The notes under the pieces were generated by a model. That model saw only the letters and a list, made by a program, of their open reading frames with translations. It was not told the DNA's origin and did no database searches. A stretch of DNA of 12,733 bases from Armatimonadota bacterium (GTDB lineage Bacteria > Armatimonadota > Fimbriimonadia > Fimbriimonadales > ATM1), in NCBI GenBank assembly GCA_003695835.1, contig RFHN01000189.1, forward strand, positions 1-12,733, given 5' to 3'. Below are positions 5,217-12,733 of the stretch, in pieces. The position numbers and the translations under genes were made by a program. Positions within the stretch are counted from its first letter, which is position 1; the number at the start of each line of letters is the position of its first letter.

Positions 5217-6913
5217 ACGGTAGGTTGAATGTACATCATGTCGTGAGTGAGAGGGTACCGCCGATCGCTACCGGACCCAAGGAAAAGGCTGTCGAGCGCC
5301 TCGCGAGTGGCAGCCGGCGGCGAGTCCTCTTGTAGCGTCCCGCCCCAAGCCCAAGCTATGAGTTCGTAGTCCTCCGGCAACTGTTCCAGGAAGGACACGA
5401 AATGGGGTTCTTGGATCCGTCGGTAGTCAATGTATTCGAACGTGCTGATACAGATGTACGTAGGGCGCTCTTGCTGTAGCAATCCGACGTCCCAGGGTAC
5501 TACCTTTTCGTCGCGTACGTGAACGACGAGCGTCGGGTCGTACTGTTTCATCCGTTCGAGTCGCTCGTTTTCTCCCGGAAGCCCGGTGTCCGGAAAGAGG
5601 GGCGGCGTGTAGAACCAGGGAGTCGTTACAAACCCGACCGTTTCGCCCGGCTGACGGACTTGCCGAACATACTCTGCGATTCGGTCGCGCGGATCCTGAA
5701 TCCGCATGAAGTGCAACAGCGAGACTGCGCCGCCTGGAGACACGACGTTCAATCCGATCGCCAACATAATCGCGGCTGGCACCGCCTTCGACCACTTGTC
5801 CCGTTCGTGGAACGTACCGGCCAGGATCGCTACGCCGACGCAAAGCGCCGGGAGTAGGGGCAACGTGTATCGAAGGAACTTCACCTCGGCCGAGCCGATC
5901 AAAAGGTAGTATAGAAGCGCGTATCCGACAATCGCGTACGCGGCAAGGGAACGCGTTCGCGCGAGCAGCAGCAGCCCAAACGCGGCAGCCAACGTCTGAA
6001 TCCAGCCGAAGCCCTCGAACAGATTGCCGAGGTGGTAGAGGAATCCGGTCGGCGTCTCAGCGAAGACGATCCCATGGCCCGTCCGAACGTGCCCAGATTC
6101 GTACAGAAAATCGCGGACGAACGAACTTGTCTGCAAAATCAGCCCGGGCGTTGCCACGACGAAGCCGACGGCCGCGCCTCCCAACGTTGCAAGCGCCATC
6201 TGGAACGGTCTCTCTCTCTTGCACCGCCAAAGGACAAGGCCAACGGCGAGAAGAATCAGCACAATGCCCGAATAGCGGGTTCCCGCAAAGAGGCCCACCC
6301 ACAGGGCCATGAGGAACGCGCCTTTTGGCGCCGGGTCTTCTCGCTTCAACCAACGAACCATCGCAAACAGCGCCGCCGCGGCGAGCAGCGTCGAGAGCGC
6401 GTCCGTGGTCTGAAACTGGGAGTGGACCAGATGCCCCGGCGCGACTGTCAAGGCCAGCGACGCGAGCAAAGCGCCAAGGATGTTGGTGAATTGGAGGCAT
6501 AACAGGAAAACGAGCAAGACCGTCAGCGCTCCGCAGAATGCGCTGATGACGCGCCCGGTGAGGTGTACGGCCCCAAGCGTCTGCCATTCCGGCACGTTTT
6601 CGCCGGTCGGGATCCAGCCGTAAGCCGTACCCGCGTCGGTTCCCAACTTCAACAGGGTGAGATAGGTCGTGCCGTAGTTGTAGAAGTCCGGAAGGAAATA
6701 CGGTTTGAGTACGGCGTGACCGGCGATGATCAGCTCGTCGGGATGCAAGGACTGGTGGCGAAACTCATTGGGCAGTCCCCACCCGATTCCGAGCAAGCGA
6801 AGAAGGAGGCTGAGCGCGAAAAGCCCGAGGGCACAGGCCAGCAGGACACGCCGCTCCAGCGGTTGCGCAGCGTCCTCCCGTGCCGTTTCTTCCACGGGGC
6901 TATTTGCGGACAA
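5189..6913 (-). CDS. Polytopic membrane glycosyltransferase, GT39/ArnT-like (PMT family)
   Basis: The 574-residue integral membrane protein has about ten hydrophobic segments (for example 22-42, 125-158, 172-187, 200-229, 239-262, 305-318, 325-339, 348-366, 377-392). After the first helix, 'SLHPDELI' (55-62) gives the acidic D-E pair in the first outer loop expected of GT-C glycosyltransferases. 'HLVHSQFQTTDAL' (161-173) and 'FLRYTLPLLPAL' (346-357) are further GT39 features. Such enzymes use a polyprenyl-phosphate sugar and glycosylate proteins or lipids outside the cytoplasm; acceptor and sugar cannot be told. The last 170 residues form a soluble domain. The start is TTG at 6913, without a clear ribosome-binding site, overlapping the preceding gene by 14 bases; GTG seven codons in is an alternative. 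The 3' end overlaps xerC. Confidence 0.82.
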   Translation of the reverse strand: MSANSPVEETAREDAAQPLERRVLLACALGLFALSLLLRLLGIGWGLPNEFRHQSLHPDELIIAGHAVLKPYFLPDFYNYGTTYLTLLKLGTDAGTAYGWIPTGENVPEWQTLGAVHLTGRVISAFCGALTVLLVFLLCLQFTNILGALLASLALTVAPGHLVHSQFQTTDALSTLLAAAALFAMVRWLKREDPAPKGAFLMALWVGLFAGTRYSGIVLILLAVGLVLWRCKRERPFQMALATLGGAAVGFVVATPGLILQTSSFVRDFLYESGHVRTGHGIVFAETPTGFLYHLGNLFEGFGWIQTLAAAFGLLLLARTRSLAAYAIVGYALLYYLLIGSAEVKFLRYTLPLLPALCVGVAILAGTFHERDKWSKAVPAAIMLAIGLNVVSPGGAVSLLHFMRIQDPRDRIAEYVRQVRQPGETVGFVTTPWFYTPPLFPDTGLPGENERLERMKQYDPTLVVHVRDEKVVPWDVGLLQQERPTYICISTFEYIDYRRIQEPHFVSFLEQLPEDYELIAWAWGGTLQEDSPPAATREALDSLFLGSGSDRRYPLTHDMMYIQPTVCVLKRKAN

Positions 6914-7832
6914 GGCCCGCGCGCGATCGGATCTTCTGTTCCAGCACCGGTCCGCCCGGCTCGTCCTTCAGCGTCATGCTGAAGTATCCCTCCGCCTCGG
7001 CTCGGATCCGGAAGGCGTCGCAAGTGTTGCGGTCCAGGTAGTAGTCCACGGTGCCTTTCAGCTGCAGACGAATTTCCTTGAAAGGCGACATCTCCCGTTG
7101 GTCCTGCAGCAGCTCTTCGATGTACTTCGCCGCGTCCGTATCCATCTGATATGTGCCCTGAATGTGATACACAGACTTGCCTTCGTAGTCCGTCACGCCT
7201 TTGTAGGTGTACTTGTAGTCGATGCGCGCGTTGAGCGCCTTCCCCTTGTCCGCGCCTTTCTCGACGACGACCGGCGCGTAGCCTACGGTTTCCTCCCACG
7301 TCGCTCCCGGTTCAACGGGATGTTCCGGAAGGATCGGGCCGCGATCGAAGAAGTTGACAAACCCAGCAAGCTGGTGCATTTGTGCGATCCATGAGGAAAT
7401 GATGTCTTGGACGGGGGCCGCGGCCGAGCCGATCCCGGCGAGCCATTCCGCTTGGAGCGGCGGCTTCTTCGATTCGTCTCGGGCGGCGAGAATCTGGTTG
7501 GTGGGCGAGAGGGTCAAAAGCAGGTTTTCGTTCGTCTTGATCTCTTCCGTCTTCGGCGGCGCGTCGAACGTCTCGCCCATCCGGACGGAGATCTTTTCGC
7601 GCTGGAATCGAACGTCGGCGATTCCATCCGGCTTCAACTTCTCCACCTTCATCGTGAACGTGTAGGTCACGGTCTCGTTGGTGGGGATGAAGGTCTCCAC
7701 GGGAGCCTGCCGGTGATCCAGTTGGATCCGGGAAGTGAATTCATACTTCGCCGTTTCGTTGGCCTGGAACTTCCGTTGGAGAGTAACCGGCTCCACGGTC
7801 GGTGAGAAAAGGATCAGTGATGCGATCAACAT
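6900..7832 (-). CDS. Secreted beta-rich protein of unknown function
   Basis: A 310-residue protein. The N-terminus 'MLIASLILFSPTVEP' is a short hydrophobic segment, an atypical signal peptide lacking basic residues, or a short membrane anchor. The mature part alternates beta-like strands ('YEFTSRIQLD', 'YTFTMKVEKL', 'ARIDYKYTYKGV', 'IRLQLKGTVDYYLDR'). A 'LPEHPVEPGATWEE' motif (168-181) resembles the 'P-x-x-P-V-x-P-G-x-T-W' motif of DUF6263-like envelope proteins; that resemblance is from memory and unverified. There are no catalytic motifs, and only one Cys (271). The start is the ATG at 7832, because GAGGACGAAATC precedes it and a perfect TATAAT lies 31 bases upstream; the frame is open to 7958 but the added residues are basic and antisense to VanZ. 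It is first gene of a three-gene operon with the glycosyltransferase and xerC. Confidence 0.75.
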   Translation of the reverse strand: MLIASLILFSPTVEPVTLQRKFQANETAKYEFTSRIQLDHRQAPVETFIPTNETVTYTFTMKVEKLKPDGIADVRFQREKISVRMGETFDAPPKTEEIKTNENLLLTLSPTNQILAARDESKKPPLQAEWLAGIGSAAAPVQDIISSWIAQMHQLAGFVNFFDRGPILPEHPVEPGATWEETVGYAPVVVEKGADKGKALNARIDYKYTYKGVTDYEGKSVYHIQGTYQMDTDAAKYIEELLQDQREMSPFKEIRLQLKGTVDYYLDRNTCDAFRIRAEAEGYFSMTLKDEPGGPVLEQKIRSRAGLVRK

Positions 7833-7862
7833 GATTTCGTCCTCGCTTTGCGCGGTGCGGAT

Positions 7863-7868
7863 ATTATA
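7863..7868 (-). promoter_or_regulatory. -10 box of the minus-strand operon (secreted protein, glycosyltransferase, xerC)
   Basis: A perfect TATAAT on the minus strand (7868-7863) lies about 30 bases before the ATG at 7832, giving a leader of about 24 bases with an AGGA ribosome-binding site. The -35 region at 17-base spacing (GTATCT) is a poor match, so an activator or a non-canonical -35 may be needed. The box lies in the 47-base gap shared with the divergent VanZ-like gene. Confidence 0.5.
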
Positions 7869-7879
7869 ACCCGCTACCC

Positions 7880-8302
7880 GTGAAGAGATACCTCTTGACA
7901 GTCGGGACGCTGCTCTGGTGGAGCATCGTCCTCTTTTCGAGCGGCCCGTCCGCCTCATCCAGTTGGACGATGGAGCTTCTGCGTCGTTTCCTGGGGCTCG
8001 AAGGCGAGGCTCTCTTCCTGGCAGACTCGATTGCGCGGAAAGCGGGCCACGTGACCTACTATGGGCTCCTCGCCCTACTGTTTACGTTGACCCTGTCAGC
8101 TTGGTTTGGAAAAAGCGCGAAGTGGGTCCTCGTCGGCGCGGCGCTTGCTCTGCTCACGGGCTGCTTTGACGAACTCCGGCAATCCTTCTATCCAAATCGC
8201 CACGGGTCACCGTTCGATCTTTTCTACGACGGAGCCGGGGTCGGCGTCGTGGTCCTCTGGCTGCTACGATCTGGACAATATTCAACCAAAGACTTACACT
8301 GA
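7880..8302 (+). CDS. VanZ-like membrane protein
   Basis: A 140-residue protein with four hydrophobic segments (about 5-20, 57-73, 81-95, 114-130). The VanZ-family signature is present: Arg53-Lys54 and His57 with Tyr60/Tyr61 ('RKAGHVTYYGLL'), then Asp97-Glu98, Gln101, Pro105 and Arg107 ('FDELRQSFYPNR'), then Asp113 before the last helix. VanZ gives low-level teicoplanin resistance in enterococci, but most chromosomal relatives have no known function, so resistance should not be inferred. The start is GTG at 7880 with no visible ribosome-binding site, 47 bases from a divergent gene; no other in-frame start precedes the first helix. The last 79 bases overlap, tail to tail, the 3' end of carB. 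Confidence 0.85.
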   Translation: MKRYLLTVGTLLWWSIVLFSSGPSASSSWTMELLRRFLGLEGEALFLADSIARKAGHVTYYGLLALLFTLTLSAWFGKSAKWVLVGAALALLTGCFDELRQSFYPNRHGSPFDLFYDGAGVGVVVLWLLRSGQYSTKDLH

Positions 8303-11300
8303 ACTTCGGTCCCATCTCGTCGCAACTTCATGGCGAGCAACAACGCCCGGGCCGTGTCCAGACTCGTCGGGCAAGGAACGCCGAACTCCACGCAGGCGCG
8401 CCGGATCAGCATCGCCTCGCGTTCGGCCTCTCGGTTCTCGCTCGGAGTGTTGATGACGAGGTTGACTGTTTTGTCCCTGACGACCGTGAGCACGTTGGGC
8501 TTCCCCTCGCTGATCTTGCAGACCGCTCGCGATTCGAGGCCCGCCTCCGAAAAGGCCCTGTGCGTGCCCGCCGTGGCGTACAGCTCAAAGCCCATCTCCG
8601 CGAGCGTCCTTGCCAGCTCGATCGCCTCCGCTTTGTCGGCATCGCGCACCGTGATCAACGCCGCGCCGGCGTCCGGCACTTTCATGCCCGCCGCAAGGAT
8701 CGCCTTGTACACGGCAGCTTCGTAGGTCTTGTCCAGGCCCATCACCTCGCCCGTGCTCTTCATCTCCGGGCCGAGACTTGGCTCGACCAGCGCCAGCTTC
8801 TGAAAACTGAACACAGGCGCCTTGACCGCATAGACCGGCGAGTGGGACGGCTCCCCGTGAGCGACGACACGGCCTTCTGCTGGACTCCACAGGCCGTAGC
8901 CATAGCCCAACTCCGGCAGCTTCTTCCCGAGAGCGCAGAGCGTGGCCAATCGCGCCATCGGCAAAGAGGTTGCTTTGCTGATATAAGGTACGGTACGACT
9001 CGCGCGCGGGTTGACTTCGAGCACGTAAACCTCGCCTTCGTGGATCACAAACTGAATATTCATCAACCCTCGTACGTCCAGCTCCTGAGCGATCTGACCG
9101 GCGATCTCTACCATACGCCACTGCGTCGCCAGGTCGAGCGTCACCGGTGGATAGACGGTCATGCTATCGCCGCTGTGAACGCCGGCGCGCTCGATATGCT
9201 CCATGATTCCCGGCACGAGCGCCCCTTCCCCGTCGCAGATCGCATCGAGTTCCGCTTCGACGCCCGGGAAATATCGGTCTACCAGGACCGGCGCCCCTTC
9301 GCTGGCTCGCTCTGCTTGTTCCATGAAGGTAACCAACTCCCGCTCGTTGTGAACGATCTCCATCGCCCGGCCCCCTAACACGAAGCTGGGGCGGACCAGG
9401 ACAGGGAATCCGATCTTGCGAGCGACTTGCAGCGCTTCCTCCAATCCACGAACCCCCTTGCCGGGAGGACGGAGGATGCGGAGCTTCTCCAACATCTCAT
9501 CGAATCTCTCGCGATCCTCGGCGCGTTCGATCGCCTCCCGGCTCGTCCCCAGAATGGGCACTCCGGCGTCGTCCAGCGCGGAGGCAAGATTGATCGCCGT
9601 TTGCCCGCCGAACTGGAGCATGACGCCGACACACTTCTCGTGACGAATCACGCGAAGGGCGTCCTCCGCCGTCACCGGATCAAAGTAGAGGGCGTCGCCG
9701 GTGTCGAAATCCGTACTGACCGTTTCAGGATTATTGTTGAGAATAATGGAACGGCAGCCGGCATCATGCAAGGCCCACGCGCAGTGCACACAAGAGTAGT
9801 CGAACTCGATTCCCTGTCCGATCCGGATCGGTCCGCTACCGAGTACGAGTACCGCTTGACCCTCGGACGGGATGTAATCGTCTGAATCGCCGCGCGTGCC
9901 ATAGTAGTACGGCGTCCGGCTTTCGAACTCGCCCGCGCACGTGTCCACCATCTTGAAGACATTCGGCTCGGGAGGCTCGTATTCTCCGACCGCGATCCGC
10001 CGTATTTTGTGTAAGAACCACGGGTCAATCTTAGACAGATCGTTCACCCTTTCGACGCTCCACCCGCGCCGGAAGGCCTCGGATAACGCCCATAGGCGCT
10101 CGTCCGTCGGCACCGCTACCTTGACCTCGAGGTCCGGCTCCGACAGCTCTTCGAATCCTGTCGGTACGAGGGCCTTCCGGCTCACTTCGAGACCTCGTAC
10201 CGCTTTGATCAACGCGCCTTCAAAGGACCGGTCGATCGCCATGACTTCGCCGGTCGCTTTCATCTGCGTGGTGAGCGTTCGGTTTCCCGATTCAAACTTG
10301 TCGAACGGCCAGCGCGGAATCTTCACGACGCAGTAATCCAGCGCGGGTTCGAAGCAGGCCTTGGTCGTCTTCGTCACTGCGTTCTCGATCTGGTCGAGCG
10401 TCTTTCCGATCGCAACCTTTGCGGAGACGCGAGCGATCGGATATCCCGTCGCCTTCGAAGCCAATGCGGAGGAACGAGAGACGCGAGGGTTGACTTCGAT
10501 GACGTAGTAATCGTAGCCGTTGGGGTTAACTGCAAGCTGAACGTTGCAGCCCCCCTCAATCCCCAAGGCGCGGATGATCTTGAGCGAAGCCGATCGCAGA
10601 ATGTGGTACTCGATGTCCGAGAGCGTTTGCGACGGAGCCACCACGATGGAGTCGCCGGTGTGAACCCCCATCGGGTCAACGTTCTCCATGTTGCAGATCG
10701 TGATGCAGTTGTCCGCCGAGTCCCGCATCACCTCGTATTCGATCTCTTTCCACCCGAGCAAAGAGCGCTCGACCAGAATCTGGTGGACCGGCGAGAGGTG
10801 TAGACCCTGCTCGCCGATTTGAAGCAGTTCCTCTTCGTCATGAGCGATCCCGCCGCCGGTTCCACCGAGCGTGAACGCGGGACGAATAATGCAAGGATAA
10901 GGGACCTTGGGGAGGATTGCCCGGAGTTCGTCCATCGAGTTGACGATCCAACTCTCCGGCACCGGCTCTTTGATCTCGCGCATCAGCTCGCGGAACGCCT
11001 CCCGATCTTCCGCCTTGCGGATGGCTTCGAGCGGCGTCCCGAGCAGCCGTACACCGTATTTGTCAAGAACGCCTTCCCGCGCGAGATCCGACGCGAGATT
11101 CAACCCGGTTTGCCCACCCAGAGAGGGCAACAGCGCGTCGGGGCTTTCCTGTCGGATGATTCGTTCACAGAATTCGAGGGTTAGAGGCTCGATGTAGACC
11201 CGATCCGCCATCGAGACGTCCGTCATGATCGTCGCCGGGTTGGAGTTGACAAGGACTACCTCGAGCCCCTCTTCGCGAAGCGACCGACACGCCTGCGAAC

Positions 11301-11370
11301 CTGCGTAGTCGAACTCAGCGGCCTGACCAATGACGATGGGGCCGCTGCCGATCACCATGACGCGCTTCAA
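8224..11370 (-). CDS. carB: Carbamoyl phosphate synthetase, large (synthetase) subunit
   Basis: CarB makes carbamoyl phosphate from bicarbonate, two ATP and ammonia delivered by CarA, feeding pyrimidine and arginine synthesis in the cytoplasm. The protein has 1048 residues (E. coli 1073) with full duplicated architecture. The first half begins at 'VIGSGPIVIGQAAEFDY' (6-22) with ATP-grasp features 'RPAFTLGGTGGG' (163-174) and 'EVNPRVSRSSALASK' (292-306). An oligomerisation region covers about 400-500. The second half begins at 'VLGSGPIRIGQGIEFDYS' (509-526) with 'RPSFVLGGRAM' (660-670) and 'EVNPRASRTVPYISK' (785-799). A C-terminal allosteric domain of the MGS type runs from about 903. The TTG at 11370 is chosen over an in-frame ATG at 11427: it overlaps the carA stop as TTGA and has GGGGAGG eight bases upstream. 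The normal C-terminus 'SLVEY' is followed by a 17-residue Thr/Pro-rich tail lying antisense to the VanZ-like gene. Confidence 0.97.
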   Translation of the reverse strand: MKRVMVIGSGPIVIGQAAEFDYAGSQACRSLREEGLEVVLVNSNPATIMTDVSMADRVYIEPLTLEFCERIIRQESPDALLPSLGGQTGLNLASDLAREGVLDKYGVRLLGTPLEAIRKAEDREAFRELMREIKEPVPESWIVNSMDELRAILPKVPYPCIIRPAFTLGGTGGGIAHDEEELLQIGEQGLHLSPVHQILVERSLLGWKEIEYEVMRDSADNCITICNMENVDPMGVHTGDSIVVAPSQTLSDIEYHILRSASLKIIRALGIEGGCNVQLAVNPNGYDYYVIEVNPRVSRSSALASKATGYPIARVSAKVAIGKTLDQIENAVTKTTKACFEPALDYCVVKIPRWPFDKFESGNRTLTTQMKATGEVMAIDRSFEGALIKAVRGLEVSRKALVPTGFEELSEPDLEVKVAVPTDERLWALSEAFRRGWSVERVNDLSKIDPWFLHKIRRIAVGEYEPPEPNVFKMVDTCAGEFESRTPYYYGTRGDSDDYIPSEGQAVLVLGSGPIRIGQGIEFDYSCVHCAWALHDAGCRSIILNNNPETVSTDFDTGDALYFDPVTAEDALRVIRHEKCVGVMLQFGGQTAINLASALDDAGVPILGTSREAIERAEDRERFDEMLEKLRILRPPGKGVRGLEEALQVARKIGFPVLVRPSFVLGGRAMEIVHNERELVTFMEQAERASEGAPVLVDRYFPGVEAELDAICDGEGALVPGIMEHIERAGVHSGDSMTVYPPVTLDLATQWRMVEIAGQIAQELDVRGLMNIQFVIHEGEVYVLEVNPRASRTVPYISKATSLPMARLATLCALGKKLPELGYGYGLWSPAEGRVVAHGEPSHSPVYAVKAPVFSFQKLALVEPSLGPEMKSTGEVMGLDKTYEAAVYKAILAAGMKVPDAGAALITVRDADKAEAIELARTLAEMGFELYATAGTHRAFSEAGLESRAVCKISEGKPNVLTVVRDKTVNLVINTPSENREAEREAMLIRRACVEFGVPCPTSLDTARALLLAMKLRRDGTEVQCKSLVEYCPDRSSQRTTTPTPAPS

Positions 11371-12476
11371 GCGCCTGCCCTCCCCACTCGAGCCAAGAAG
11401 TCGTGGAACCAGGGCCGCGAATCCCACGGCCCCGGCGCCGCTTCCGGATGATATTGGATACTATACGCCATTTTCTCCTTTACTTCGATTCCCTCCACCG
11501 TGCCGTCGTTGAGGTTCCTTTGGGTTACTTCCGCACCGGTTCCGACCAAGCTGTCGGGATCCACGGCGTAACCGTGATTTTGTGAGGTAATCGTCACCTT
11601 GCCCGTTTTCAGGTCCTGGACCGGGTGGTTCGAGCCGCGGTGACCAAACTTCAGCTTGAACGTTTCCCCGCCGACCGCGTGAGCGATCATCTGGTTCCCC
11701 AAACAGATTCCGAACATCGGAATCCGACCGAGCAACTCATTGACCGTTGCCGCGACCTGCTTCAGGTGTCGCGGGTCTCCTGGGCCTGGCGACAGAACCA
11801 CGCCGTCCGGCTTCCAGCCGAGGATCTCTTCCGCGGGCGTCGAGTGTGGGAGGACGATCAAGCGACAACCTTCCGCCGCAAACCGGCGGAGAATGTTCAG
11901 CTTCACTCCCAAGTCGAGGACGACGAGTTTGCACTGGTAGTCTCGGCTCGGTGCGTCCACCGGCTCTTTGCCTTCAACGCCCCACGCGTAAGGCGCTTTC
12001 GTACTGACTTCCTCGACAAACACCCTCTCCCCATACCTTGGGGTGTCGCGCAACGCTTCGAGAGCGACGGTCGGCTCGCGGTCCGTGATCATTCCCATGG
12101 CGACACCGTAGGAACGGAGGCGCAGGGTGAGGGCGCGCGTGTCGAGACCCTGGATGGCGGGCACTCCGCGCTCTCTCAGGAAATCGTGGAGCGTGTACCG
12201 GGCGCGCCAGTTGCTGGGAATCTCCGACGCCTCCCCCACCACCAACCCCGCCGCCTGGACGCGGAACGACTCAAAATCGTCGTCATTGATTCCGTAGTTG
12301 CCGATCAGGGGATAGGTGAGGGTTACGATCTGTCCGGCGTAAGAGGGGTCGGTCAGGATCTCCTGATAACCGGTCATCCCCGTGTTGAAGACTACTTCGC
12401 CGGAAACTTCAAGGTCTGCGCCGAGCGGTTGCCCGCTGTATACCGTACCGTCTTCGAGGACCAGGTGTCGTTTCAC
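11367..12476 (-). CDS. carA: Carbamoyl phosphate synthetase, small (glutaminase) subunit
   Basis: CarA hydrolyses glutamine and channels ammonia to CarB. The 369-residue protein (E. coli 382) has the N-terminal CarA domain at about 1-150 ('VFNTGMTGYQEILTDPSY', 29-46; 'IGNYGINDDD', 58-67). A class I glutamine amidotransferase domain follows from about 183, with 'LSPGPGDP' (228-235), nucleophile Cys258 in 'FGICLGNQ', 'HRGSNHPV' (279-286), 'QNHGYAV' (299-305), and His343 and Glu345 of the triad in 'QYHPEAAPGP'. The start is GTG at 12476 with only a weak purine stretch before it; no better start exists upstream in frame. It is first gene of carAB, the stop overlapping the carB start. No PyrR-type leader was recognised. 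Confidence 0.97.
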   Translation of the reverse strand: MKRHLVLEDGTVYSGQPLGADLEVSGEVVFNTGMTGYQEILTDPSYAGQIVTLTYPLIGNYGINDDDFESFRVQAAGLVVGEASEIPSNWRARYTLHDFLRERGVPAIQGLDTRALTLRLRSYGVAMGMITDREPTVALEALRDTPRYGERVFVEEVSTKAPYAWGVEGKEPVDAPSRDYQCKLVVLDLGVKLNILRRFAAEGCRLIVLPHSTPAEEILGWKPDGVVLSPGPGDPRHLKQVAATVNELLGRIPMFGICLGNQMIAHAVGGETFKLKFGHRGSNHPVQDLKTGKVTITSQNHGYAVDPDSLVGTGAEVTQRNLNDGTVEGIEVKEKMAYSIQYHPEAAPGPWDSRPWFHDFLARVGRAGA

Positions 12477-12503
12477 TCGCCGTCTCGCTCATCTGGCCCC
12501 ACG

Positions 12504-12520
12504 GTCGAGGCAACCTCGAC
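12504..12520 (-). promoter_or_regulatory. Short inverted repeat in the carA leader
   Basis: GTCGAGG (12504-12510) and CCTCGAC (12514-12520) form a perfect 7-bp inverted repeat with a 3-base loop, ending 28 bases before the carA start. It could be an RNA hairpin in the leader or an operator for a dimeric repressor. No T run follows, so it is not a terminator. Confidence 0.35.
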
Positions 12521-12532
12521 GGGAACCATCAA

Positions 12533-12562
12533 AGAGTACCCGGCTCGTTGACGCGGATGCAA
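12533..12562 (-). promoter_or_regulatory. Possible carAB promoter
   Basis: On the minus strand TTGCAT (12562-12557) and TACTCT (12538-12533) are separated by 18 bases, about 57 bases before the carA GTG. The -35 matches well and the -10 weakly. TACTCT also occurs at the -10 region of rplJ. Weak candidate. Confidence 0.3.
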
Positions 12563-12621
12563 GACCCCTCATCCGGAGCGCCTGACGCCCAAACGAGCTT
12601 TGAAACGTCTAAACTCAAGGA

Positions 12622-12733
12622 ATGAAGTGGCGATTCGGGTTGGCTTTGGTGGCGGCTGTTCTCGCGGCCGTGTCCGCGACGGCGCAGAAAGTGGAGATGG
12701 TCATCGCGGGGCGGGGGCGGATGGTCATTGAAC
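12622..12733 (+). CDS. Exported protein, probably cyclophilin-type peptidyl-prolyl isomerase (cut by right edge)
   Basis: Only the first 37 codons are present. Residues 1-21 form a signal peptide: Lys and Arg at the start, a hydrophobic Leu/Val/Ala core, and a Ser-Ala-Thr-Ala cleavage site before Gln22. The mature start 'KVEMVIAGRGRMVIE' fits the first beta hairpin of bacterial cyclophilins, where a strand, a 'G-R/G-x-I/V' turn and 'I-E-L' lead into the 'A-P-x-T-V' segment. The assignment is an inference from this short stretch. The ATG at 12622 is directly preceded by CAAGGA. The gene is divergent from carA with a 145-base gap. Confidence 0.55.
   Translation, partial: MKWRFGLALVAAVLAAVSATAQKVEMVIAGRGRMVIE

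Noticed and set aside
7895..7900. Perfect TTGACA on the plus strand
   Set aside because: It lies inside the VanZ-like coding sequence with no matching -10 or downstream gene on that strand, so it is likely coincidence.
7833..7958. Upstream extension of the secreted protein to 7958
   Set aside because: The added residues are Arg/Ser-rich and antisense to the VanZ-like gene. The start at 7832 has a ribosome-binding site and places the hydrophobic segment at the N-terminus.
7880..8302. VanZ-like gene as part of a glycopeptide resistance cluster
   Set aside because: No vanA/H/X/R/S homologues are present. Chromosomal VanZ-family proteins are widespread and mostly of unknown role.

Overview
The window is ordinary bacterial chromosome with tightly packed genes on both strands. 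By eye it is moderately GC-rich, around 60% (not computed), and several genes start with GTG or TTG. No CRISPR array, tRNA, rRNA, transposase or prophage gene was seen. The signal peptides, the beta-rich exported proteins and a SprA-like N-terminal module point to a bacterium with an outer membrane. The overall style (orphan anti-sigma factor beside a very long unknown surface protein, small secreted cyclophilin, rplJL separated from rpoBC) made me think of Armatimonadota, perhaps Fimbriimonadia. That is a guess from gene style and not a proven assignment.

Left part (1-2996, minus strand): a likely two-gene unit. An anti-sigma-factor-like single-pass membrane protein (2046-2996) is followed after 46 bases by a long exported protein (1-1999) that runs off the left edge. 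The visible 666 residues of that protein consist of a signal peptide, a small SprA-like beta module and about six imperfect tandem units of roughly 75-95 residues. Each unit combines predicted membrane beta strands with a charged helical insert. I do not recognise this family, and it is the most novel item here.

Centre-left (3073-4277, plus strand): rplJ and rplL form a stand-alone ribosomal stalk operon. It has a plausible promoter, a clear L10 leader (the autoregulatory L10/L12 binding RNA), a second strong hairpin, and an 8-base overlap between the two genes. It ends at a GC-rich hairpin shared with the convergent operon. The usual flanks (rplK-rplA upstream, rpoB-rpoC downstream) are absent.

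Centre (4275-7832, minus strand): a three-gene operon with overlapping ends. In transcription order it holds a secreted beta-rich protein of unknown function, a GT39/ArnT-like polytopic membrane glycosyltransferase, and a XerC-type tyrosine recombinase. A perfect TATAAT lies just upstream of the first gene.

Right part (7880-12733): a VanZ-like membrane protein on the plus strand overlaps by 79 bases, tail to tail, with carB. The minus-strand carA-carB pair encodes both subunits of carbamoyl phosphate synthetase, which supplies pyrimidine and arginine synthesis. carB starts at a TTG that overlaps the carA stop. A divergent exported protein, probably a cyclophilin-type prolyl isomerase, begins at 12622 and is cut by the right edge.
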